The notes under the pieces were generated by a model. The model searched no databases. It worked only from the letters and a program-made list of their open reading frames with translations, and was not told the DNA's origin. A program made the position numbers and the translations under genes. Shown here piece after piece: positions 5,348 through 11,172 of a DNA stretch of 11,172 nt; position 1 is the stretch's first letter; each line of letters opens with the position of its first letter. Source of the DNA: an uncultured bacterium (GTDB lineage: Bacteria; Cyanobacteriota; Vampirovibrionia; Gastranaerophilales; Gastranaerophilaceae); NCBI GenBank assembly GCA_937894665.1, contig CALAWF010000112.1, positions 1-11,172 on the forward strand, read 5' to 3'.

Positions 5348-5378
5348 TTGACTGAGAGCAGCTATCAGGTGTTAGAAT
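5348..5378 (+). promoter_or_regulatory. Promoter of the cupin operon with a 19-base spacer and dyad (MerR-like)
   Basis: TTGACT (5348-5353) and TAGAAT (5373-5378) are 19 bases apart, too long for plain sigma-70 use but typical of promoters activated by MerR-family proteins. The dyad CTGAGAGCAGCTATCAG (5352-5368) has one mismatched pair and lies mostly in the spacer, about three bases off its centre. No merR gene is in the window. Confidence 0.45.
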
Positions 5379-5407
5379 ATATTTGTACAGTTGACGGAGA
5401 TTAGATT

Positions 5408-5878
5408 ATGAGAAAATTCTTATATCTACTGATTTTTAGTATATTTTTAACAGGAGGCAATTTAACTATGGCAAGTAATTTAGAACAACCATTTGCACAA
5501 GGTGAAATTAACCCTTATGGAAAATTTTTTACAGGAACAACTTATTTATCTAGAATGGTTTCAAAAGATGATATTTGGAATTCATCTATTGCAAATGTAA
5601 CCTTTGAACCTAACGCAAGAACTAATTGGCACGCTCATTCAGGCGGACAAATTTTATTAGTTACAGCCGGCAAGGGTTTGTATAAAGAAGAAGGAAAACC
5701 TATCAGAATTTTACAAAAAGGCGATGTTGTGCAAATTCCACCGGATGTAAAACATTGGCACGGTTCTTATCCAAATGAATGGTTTGCCCACATTTCTGTT
5801 GAATCAAATATTCCAAATAACGAAACTACTTGGCTTGAACCGGTTAGTGATGAACAATACAAAAGTGAGGTAAAATAA
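5408..5878 (+). CDS. Cupin-fold metal-binding protein (probable signal peptide)
   Basis: A 156-residue single-domain cupin. Motif 1 carries H75, H77 and Q81 (NWHAHSGGQILLVTAGKG, 73-90), motif 2 H116 (GDVVQIPPDVKHWHG, 105-119). The His-x-His-x3-Gln...His spacing (2, 4 and 35) is that recalled for the manganese cupin hydroxynitrile lyase of Granulicella (GtHNL). In most genomes, however, such proteins are simply annotated as cupin oxidoreductase-like or carboxymuconolactone-decarboxylase-associated. Function here is therefore a metal-dependent small-molecule enzyme of unknown substrate. Residues 1-20 form a hydrophobic signal-like segment. The 5408 start has GGAGA seven bases upstream. A second ATG at 5468 also has a strong SD and would give a cytosolic form. 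One-base overlap with the next gene. Confidence 0.88.
   Translation: MRKFLYLLIFSIFLTGGNLTMASNLEQPFAQGEINPYGKFFTGTTYLSRMVSKDDIWNSSIANVTFEPNARTNWHAHSGGQILLVTAGKGLYKEEGKPIRILQKGDVVQIPPDVKHWHGSYPNEWFAHISVESNIPNNETTWLEPVSDEQYKSEVK
5452..5457 (+). promoter_or_regulatory. Internal SD for an alternative cupin start
   Basis: A perfect AGGAGG stands ten bases before the in-frame ATG at 5468 (residue 21). Starting there would remove the whole hydrophobic leader, so this site decides between an exported and a cytosolic product. Confidence 0.5.
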
Positions 5879-6420
5879 TGTCTAAAAAAGTTTTAATCAT
5901 TTCATCTTCTCCAAGAAAAGGCGGAAATTCAGACACCTTATGCGACAAATTTATGGAAGGTGCGAAATCTGCAGGAAATAAAGTTGAAAAAATTTCGTTA
6001 AGAGAAAAGAAAATAAATTACTGCACAGGCTGCGGATTCTGTAACACTAATAATTACACCGCATGTTCTCAAAAAGATGATGCCGCTGAAATTTTGGATA
6101 AAATGGTCGAAGCAGACGTAATCGTTTTTGCAACTCCGGTATATTTCTACACAATGTGCGGACAATTAAAAACATTGATTGACAGATGTTGTGCAAGATA
6201 TACACACTTGGAAAACAAAGAGTTCTATTATATCATGACTGCTGCAGATTTGAGTTCACACGCTATGGATAGAGTTCTTGCGGAATTTGACGGGCTTATG
6301 GCTTGTCTTCCTGGGGCTAATCCAATGGGTGCAGTTGTTGCAACCGGTGTTTGGCAAAAAGGAGAGGTTGATAAAACCATTTATCCACAACAGGCGTTTG
6401 ATTTAGGCAAATCAGTATAG
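5878..6420 (+). CDS. Flavodoxin-fold NAD(P)H/FMN reductase with cysteine motif (ISF-like)
   Basis: A 180-residue cytosolic flavoprotein of the NADPH-dependent FMN reductase / iron-sulfur flavoprotein group. The FMN phosphate loop is SSSPRKGGNSDTL (9-21). TPVYFYTMCGQLKTLIDR (86-103) is the second flavin-contact segment. Cysteines C49, C52, C55 and C63 make C-x2-C-x2-C-x7-C, matching the compact 4Fe-4S motif recalled for Methanosarcina ISF (C-x2-C-x2-C-x4-7-C). Many relatives with similar cysteines are unproven for a cluster. It presumably transfers electrons from NAD(P)H to a small substrate. Its ATG overlaps the cupin stop (TAATG), and GAGG is seven to eight bases upstream, so translation is coupled. 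The C-terminal half is shorter than in some relatives but looks complete. Confidence 0.88.
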   Translation: MSKKVLIISSSPRKGGNSDTLCDKFMEGAKSAGNKVEKISLREKKINYCTGCGFCNTNNYTACSQKDDAAEILDKMVEADVIVFATPVYFYTMCGQLKTLIDRCCARYTHLENKEFYYIMTAADLSSHAMDRVLAEFDGLMACLPGANPMGAVVATGVWQKGEVDKTIYPQQAFDLGKSV

Positions 6421-6427
6421 ACAAATT

Positions 6428-6462
6428 AAAAATGAGTTCAAAAAATTTGAACTCATTTTTTT
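6428..6462 (+). terminator. Intrinsic terminator of the cupin/flavoprotein operon
   Basis: AAAAATGAGTTCAAA and TTTGAACTCATTTTT form a 15-base perfect stem with a three-base loop, ending in seven T. It begins eight bases after the stop codon. With an A-run on the left it may work in both directions. Confidence 0.92.
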
Positions 6463-6535
6463 ACAAGTAGCAAAAAAAATTTTTTCTAGTTTTATAACCT
6501 AAAAAAAAGAAAATAATATAAGGACTGTATTTAAA

Positions 6536-8029
6536 ATGATTTCAAAAATTACTAATCTCTCTTTTATTCCACAGTATAGAATTTTAAACAATAATAAACC
6601 CTCTACCCCAAAAACAAATCAAAAATTTGCAACTTCTCCAATGCAAGCAGATACTGTAAGTTTCACAGGTAAATCCTTACCATCTATGTATTCGACAGTA
6701 TTTGAATACCTATCCGCAGAAATTTTTGGGAGAAGTAAAAAATTTGGAGTTGACGGAAGTTTAATATCTGCAAGCAAAATCGGAGAAGCGATAGATAAAG
6801 TTTTTGAAGATGGAAAAGCCTTCCCGGAATACAAAAACAGTTCTTCCGCAAAAATTAAATGGAAAAGCTATATTCCACAAGACGTTCGGGTATATTCAAT
6901 AGATAAAATTAATGAAGCTCGTGCCGACAGATTTGGGAAATGGAAAAGATGTTTGGAAAATCCATTAGCAAATGTGAAAAATAAAGACCTTGCAGCAAAA
7001 TTAGAAAAAGACAAATCTTTACGTCTAGTTGTTTGGGATGCAATTACAAGCGAAATCAAAGAAAATAACAGACATATCCCCGTACCGTTCAATGAAAATG
7101 CCCTGATTGAAACAGTGAAAGATTTTGAAAAAATCGAACCGATTTCAAGAGCCGTGCGTTGTGCAAAACCATCATTTTTAGAGGTTTACACCCACAGACT
7201 TCGTGATAACCTTTTGATGAAAATGGGGAAATCCGAAGAAAGAGCCGTTTGGGTAAAAATTCCTTCTAAAAAACATGATACTGAACATTTTGAACAAAAT
7301 ATCGAAAACTTAGAAACCTTGAGCTGCCGAAATTGGTGTACTCGTTCAAGTGTAGATAAAGCAAGAGAAGCACTTGAAGAAGGCGATTTCTATATTTATT
7401 TAAAACGTAATAGTATGTCAATGTGGGAACCTTTGGTTGGAATGACTACTTACAAAGGTAAAATAGACCAAATCCAAGGAGTTGAAAATAACAACATCGT
7501 TCCTCTAAATTTGGTCGGTGAAATCAAATCTTTTATAAAATCAAACAATTTAAAATGCCAATCAGGAATTTCTGATGAATATCCGCAAGCTACTCAATCA
7601 ATTATGATTAGTGAAAAATTAAATGAAATCTTACCTGATATAAAAAAATCTTTCTCAAAATCAATCAAGGATAATGATTCAATTTCGATGTTCAAATATC
7701 TGGGAGTAAATGTTGAGCAAGATTCAGATAAATTATTGACAATCGGCACATATAAACCATCTTATAATATGGATAAAAACAGCGGAATTTCTATCCCTTA
7801 TTCAATGTTCGGATTTAATGAAGATGATTTGTTGAAAGATGTAAAAGTTATCGACGGAAATCTTATTTTATCAAATGGTAAAAGTAAATTATTTGACTCA
7901 TTAATCACAAAACTTCCTGACCATCTTGAAAAAATCACAGGAAAAGTAGAATGTTCTCAAGCTCAATATGACAAATTCGGAGCCGATTTAGAACGTATTA
8001 CGACAGGAAAAATCATTGTACATAAATAG
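6536..8029 (+). CDS. Uncharacterised 497-residue protein with DTVSFTG leader and WCT...FYIYL domain
   Basis: No named family recognised. Residues 1-46 are low-complexity, rich in Asn, Thr, Pro and Lys, and end in DTVSFTGK (39-46). Such SFxG tags recur at the N-termini of many Gastranaerophilales proteins (recall). The middle (47-240) is largely alpha-helical and charged. At 258-320, ENLETLSCRNWCTRSS, then EEGDFYIYLKR, then GKIDQIQGVENN, resembles a small domain in phage- and plasmid-type proteins in which a WCT segment, an FYI strand and an I-x-G-x-x-N turn recur. The likeness to PcfJ-like proteins is tentative. Residues 380-497 show no motif. There is no hydrophobic signal or membrane segment. 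AAGGA lies 11 bases before the ATG. It is isolated upstream by a terminator and only 24 bases from the helicase gene. Confidence 0.85.
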   Translation: MISKITNLSFIPQYRILNNNKPSTPKTNQKFATSPMQADTVSFTGKSLPSMYSTVFEYLSAEIFGRSKKFGVDGSLISASKIGEAIDKVFEDGKAFPEYKNSSSAKIKWKSYIPQDVRVYSIDKINEARADRFGKWKRCLENPLANVKNKDLAAKLEKDKSLRLVVWDAITSEIKENNRHIPVPFNENALIETVKDFEKIEPISRAVRCAKPSFLEVYTHRLRDNLLMKMGKSEERAVWVKIPSKKHDTEHFEQNIENLETLSCRNWCTRSSVDKAREALEEGDFYIYLKRNSMSMWEPLVGMTTYKGKIDQIQGVENNNIVPLNLVGEIKSFIKSNNLKCQSGISDEYPQATQSIMISEKLNEILPDIKKSFSKSIKDNDSISMFKYLGVNVEQDSDKLLTIGTYKPSYNMDKNSGISIPYSMFGFNEDDLLKDVKVIDGNLILSNGKSKLFDSLITKLPDHLEKITGKVECSQAQYDKFGADLERITTGKIIVHK

Positions 8030-8039
8030 CATTTTTTAT

Positions 8040-8053
8040 GTTAAATTTATGTT
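8040..8053 (+). promoter_or_regulatory. SD-less leader of the helicase gene, similar to that of aroK
   Basis: GTTAAATTTATGTT directly precedes the ATG and has no purine-rich SD. It aligns without gaps to GTTAAAATAATTTT before aroK (898-911). In both, a -10-like hexamer ends about six bases before the ATG, so a leaderless transcript is possible. Translation from an upstream-gene read-through transcript is the alternative. Confidence 0.35.
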
Positions 8054-11000
8054 ATGGCTGAGAAATTTGTAATTAAACCGAACGAAAAACAACAGGAAGC
8101 AATTGATATTCTAAAAGGTCAAGTAATGCTTTTGGCTGGTCCTGGGACAGGAAAAACTTTTACTGTAATTAATCGTATCGAAAAGATGTTAGCAGATGGC
8201 GTTGAACCATCATCTATTTTGTGTTTGACATTTTCAGATGCCGCAGCATCAGAAATGCGTCAACGTTTAATAAAAAAAATGGGAGTAAAAGCATCCAGCG
8301 TTGATATTTACACCTATCACTCTTTTTGTAACGACATAATCAAAGAATACCCGACTCAATTTGAAATGAGCGGAGATGTTAGGTTGATTACAGATACCGA
8401 AAAAATTGCCTTGATTAAGGAAAGTATTGACGAAGCAAAGTTAGAATATTTTGTTCCTGCCCGTGCTGACAAATATTTTTTCACCAAAAATTTTATTTCA
8501 TATGTTGAAAAATTAAAAACAAAACGAGTTTCAAAAGAAGAGTATTTAGATTGCATAAATACAAATCCCTCTTTAATGCCTCGCTACAAAGAAGTTGAAA
8601 GCGAAATTTACGAAAGAGAACAAGCCGGAAAAACTCAAAACAAAGGACGTTACACCGAACTCGAAAAAATAAAAACTAATATCGAAAAAGCAAAAGAATT
8701 ATGGACTTTATACGAATTATACTGTCAAAAAATGTTGAACAATAATTTGATTGACTTTTCGGATATGATTAATTTTGTTTTGAATGCTTTTGAAGAAGAT
8801 GAAACTTTTTTAAAAGAAGTATCTAACAAATATAAATATTTTCTTGTGGATGAATACCAAGATACTAACGATTTACAAAATAAAATTATTTTCAATTTGG
8901 TTGATGCAAATGACGAAAAAAATATTTTTGTTGTAGGGGATGATGACCAAATTATTTATGGATTTCAGGGTGCAAAAAGCGACAATATTGAAAACTTTTT
9001 GACAAAATATCCGCAAACAAAAGTAATTTGTTTGAATGAAAATAATCGTTCTACTCAAACAATTTTGGATTTCAGCAACCTTGTTGTAGCACAGGATTTG
9101 AACAGATTAGAAAATAATGATTATTTCAAAAATACCTATAATATTTCTAAAAAATTAACCGCAAAAAATCCTAAAATTATTGCAAAAGATAAGAAAATAA
9201 ATCGCCTTCAATTTGCCGAAACAATTCAAGAGTTTAACTATATTACAGATGACATTAAAAAACTCATTGATTCTGAATCTTGTCCGACAAATGACAAAAA
9301 TGAAAAAGATTTATCTCAAATTGCAATAATTGCGAAAAAAAGAGCCGAACTTCAAACTTTTTCAGAACTTTTAAAAGCTAAAAATATTCCGTATCAAATA
9401 GACGAAGGTAAAAGTATTTTTGCGATTCGTTCAACTATTTTGATTTATTTTTACTTGAAAGCGATGAATAATCATGTTTTGTCTTCTGACAAATTGTTTG
9501 GCTTGATGCTATCTGAACCGTTTAAACTTGACATCCAAGATTATAACAAAATTTTAGCGGAACAACGGTTGCTCAAAAATGACGGATTGAACGATTTCAT
9601 CTCACTTATGAGGACTTTAAAAGATTGGAAAAATCCCGAAATTATCTCAAAATTTTTAGAAACTTTTGATGATTTGCAAACCTATGCAACAACTAATACT
9701 TTGCGAAATACAATTATTGAAATTGTAAATCGTACGGGAATTTTAGAATATTTTTACAAATGTCCGAAAAATAGAGTTGAAAATATTTCAGGAATTAGAA
9801 AAATCATTTCCGAAGCCGGAAATTTTCAAAAAATTGATGGCACAAGAGGATTAGCAGATTTTGTAAGTTATCTTGATGATTGTTTGAAAAATGAAATTGA
9901 TATTTGTTTAGACAAAGATTCTTCAGTTCAAAATGCAGTGCAATTGATGACATATCACGGCTCAAAAGGGCGAGAGTTTGAATATGTTTATCTTCCTAAT
10001 TTGATTTCTTCAAGCTGGGAAAATTTTAGAATGCCCGGAGAATACAAACTTATAACAGATGAAGTTTTTGATAAAGATACAGCTCAAATCAAAAAAGATT
10101 CCGAACTCTTAAAATTACTCTTTGTCGGAATCACAAGAGCCAAGCACTCATTGACACTTTCTTTTGCCGATAATAACGAGAATAAAGCACAACTTACAAA
10201 ATATTTATCAGAATTTTCAAACTACGATTTCAATTCTGAGCAATTTGAATGTGATGCGGAAGATTTAACAAAAGAATTTGTTCGTAGCATTTCAACAGAA
10301 GTTTTTGATAATAGAAAAGCCTTTCAAAACGAAATTCAAGAAAGAGTTAAATCTATTGTCCTTTCACCATCTAGAGTAAATGATTATTTAACTTGCCCAA
10401 GAAAATTTTTCTACTTAAAAGTTCTTGGAATTGACGTAGAAGAAGCAGATTGGGACAATGCAAATTTTGGTTCTGTAATCCACTCAATATTAGAACGAGC
10501 AGTAAAATTTGCCAAAGAAAAAGGCGAATACCCTGACATAAAAACCGTTTTAGAAAAATTTCATACTGGAATGGATAGCTCTCGTTTTAGTGAACTATCA
10601 AAAAAAGAAAAATTTATCAAACTTGGCGAAAAACTTTTGATGAATTACTACCCATATTTTTCTCAAATTCCTGCGACTAGAGTTGAAAACGTAGAGTTCA
10701 GTTTTTATGGTGTAAGTGTCGGAGATGATTTGGTTACAGGTAAAATTGACCGAATTGAAAAAAATTCTGACGGAACTTATTCTCTATACGATTACAAAAC
10801 AGGAAAACCAACAAGTGAAAAACAAATAACACCGGACGGAGATAAGAAAAATTATTATAACCAACTGTGTTTTTATAAATATGCGTACGAAAAATTAACA
10901 GGGAATAAAGTTTCACAAGTTGGAATTATTTATGTTGAGGACCATGCAAAAAGTGTCTATAAAACCTTGACAAATTCCGATATGGAATATATTGAAGACC

Positions 11001-11119
11001 TAATAAAAGACACATATGTCAATATAAAAGCCTTGAAATTTAATCCGATAAAAGAAGACAAACAAGGCGTTTGCAAAACTTGTGTTTATAAACATCTTTG
11101 CAAATTGGATTTAATTTAA
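8054..11119 (+). CDS. UvrD/RecB-type superfamily 1 helicase fused to an Fe-S PD-(D/E)XK nuclease
   Basis: A 1021-residue ATP-driven 3'-5' DNA helicase joined to a RecB/AddB-like nuclease, probably for end resection and recombination repair. Helicase motifs: AGPGTGKT (28-35), LTFSDAAASEMRQRL (58-72), VDEYQD (265-270), VGDDDQIIYGFQGA (294-307), NNRST (330-334), TYHGSKGREFEYVYLP (633-648) and FVGITRAKH (690-698). Nuclease residues: H810 (GSVIH), D899 (GKID), D913-x-K915 (DYKTGK), Q937 and Y941 (NQLCFY). C781 plus C1007-x2-C1010-x5-C1016 reproduces the AddB/Cas4-type 4Fe-4S ligand set. All catalytic residues are present, so it should be active. Single-chain architecture resembles AdnB or AddB-like proteins more than PcrA. 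There is no SD; the leader is AT-rich. The start is supported by motif I at residue 28. Confidence 0.93.
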   Translation: MAEKFVIKPNEKQQEAIDILKGQVMLLAGPGTGKTFTVINRIEKMLADGVEPSSILCLTFSDAAASEMRQRLIKKMGVKASSVDIYTYHSFCNDIIKEYPTQFEMSGDVRLITDTEKIALIKESIDEAKLEYFVPARADKYFFTKNFISYVEKLKTKRVSKEEYLDCINTNPSLMPRYKEVESEIYEREQAGKTQNKGRYTELEKIKTNIEKAKELWTLYELYCQKMLNNNLIDFSDMINFVLNAFEEDETFLKEVSNKYKYFLVDEYQDTNDLQNKIIFNLVDANDEKNIFVVGDDDQIIYGFQGAKSDNIENFLTKYPQTKVICLNENNRSTQTILDFSNLVVAQDLNRLENNDYFKNTYNISKKLTAKNPKIIAKDKKINRLQFAETIQEFNYITDDIKKLIDSESCPTNDKNEKDLSQIAIIAKKRAELQTFSELLKAKNIPYQIDEGKSIFAIRSTILIYFYLKAMNNHVLSSDKLFGLMLSEPFKLDIQDYNKILAEQRLLKNDGLNDFISLMRTLKDWKNPEIISKFLETFDDLQTYATTNTLRNTIIEIVNRTGILEYFYKCPKNRVENISGIRKIISEAGNFQKIDGTRGLADFVSYLDDCLKNEIDICLDKDSSVQNAVQLMTYHGSKGREFEYVYLPNLISSSWENFRMPGEYKLITDEVFDKDTAQIKKDSELLKLLFVGITRAKHSLTLSFADNNENKAQLTKYLSEFSNYDFNSEQFECDAEDLTKEFVRSISTEVFDNRKAFQNEIQERVKSIVLSPSRVNDYLTCPRKFFYLKVLGIDVEEADWDNANFGSVIHSILERAVKFAKEKGEYPDIKTVLEKFHTGMDSSRFSELSKKEKFIKLGEKLLMNYYPYFSQIPATRVENVEFSFYGVSVGDDLVTGKIDRIEKNSDGTYSLYDYKTGKPTSEKQITPDGDKKNYYNQLCFYKYAYEKLTGNKVSQVGIIYVEDHAKSVYKTLTNSDMEYIEDLIKDTYVNIKALKFNPIKEDKQGVCKTCVYKHLCKLDLI

Positions 11120-11172
11120 TTTTTTGCCCCGCAAAATTTATTATGTTCATGTTTTTATACCCCTACACATAC

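Larger units (their letters stand above)
5016..5407. other. Gene-free region with terminator, repeat cluster and promoter
   Basis: No credible gene is present. In order it holds the operon terminator, a T/A repeat shared with 3084-3120, a GCCGAC hairpin, a reversed GTCATTGCGAG unit, a long stem-loop unit with a second inverted arm, and the promoter region of the cupin gene. Confidence 0.65.

Noticed and set aside
8054..11119. Gabija-type defence system (GajA/GajB)
   Set aside because: The helicase carries its own nuclease and Fe-S cysteines, unlike GajB. The upstream protein shows no OLD-family ATPase or TOPRIM motif.
11120..11172. Terminator or next gene at the right edge
   Set aside because: The remaining 53 bases show no stable stem with a T-run and no start with an SD. 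Nothing can be supported.

Overview
The window is AT-rich bacterial DNA with short intergenic gaps, ATG starts and mostly clear Shine-Dalgarno (SD) sites. My best guess at the source is an uncultured gut-type lineage such as Gastranaerophilales/Melainabacteria (non-photosynthetic Cyanobacteria). This rests on the N-terminal DTVSFTG-type leader of the 497-residue protein, the base composition and the palindromic intergenic repeats. It is recall-based and cannot be verified here; low-GC Clostridia or another AT-rich phylum remain possible.

Layout. (1) 1-819, minus strand: a periplasmic amino-acid-binding lipoprotein, followed by what looks like the first codons of the next gene of the same operon, probably a permease. 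(2) 912-2485, plus strand: aroK and aroB overlap by 13 bases and encode shikimate kinase and 3-dehydroquinate synthase, two steps of the shikimate pathway. (3) 2569-2913: an HxlR-family regulator with a dyad over its own -10 box. (4) 2914-3573: a 660-base gene-free stretch built largely of palindromic repeat pieces. (5) 3574-5015: a DtxR/MntR-family metal regulator, with a DtxR-type operator inside its promoter, translationally coupled to an unrecognised multi-pass membrane protein and closed by a strong terminator. (6) 5016-5407: a second repeat-bearing gap ending in a promoter with a 19-base spacer and a dyad, as in MerR-controlled promoters. (7) 5408-6420: a metal-binding cupin and a flavodoxin-fold, cysteine-rich reductase, overlapping by one base and ended by a textbook terminator. 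(8) 6536-8029: an unrecognised 497-residue protein. (9) 8054-11119: a 1021-residue UvrD/RecB-type helicase fused to a PD-(D/E)XK nuclease with an AddB-like iron-sulfur cysteine set.

How the genes fit together. The shikimate pair is housekeeping. The two regulators probably respond to redox or electrophile stress (HxlR) and to iron or manganese (DtxR). The cupin/flavoprotein pair is a plausible redox-stress operon, possibly under a MerR- or HxlR-type protein. The helicase-nuclease probably works in double-strand-break processing. Its close coupling to an unknown gene is the main open question among the genes.

The most unusual non-coding signal is a family of palindromic units beginning GTCAT. 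Their stem bases differ between copies, but the changes are compensatory, so pairing is kept. I found no tRNA, rRNA, CRISPR array or transposase.
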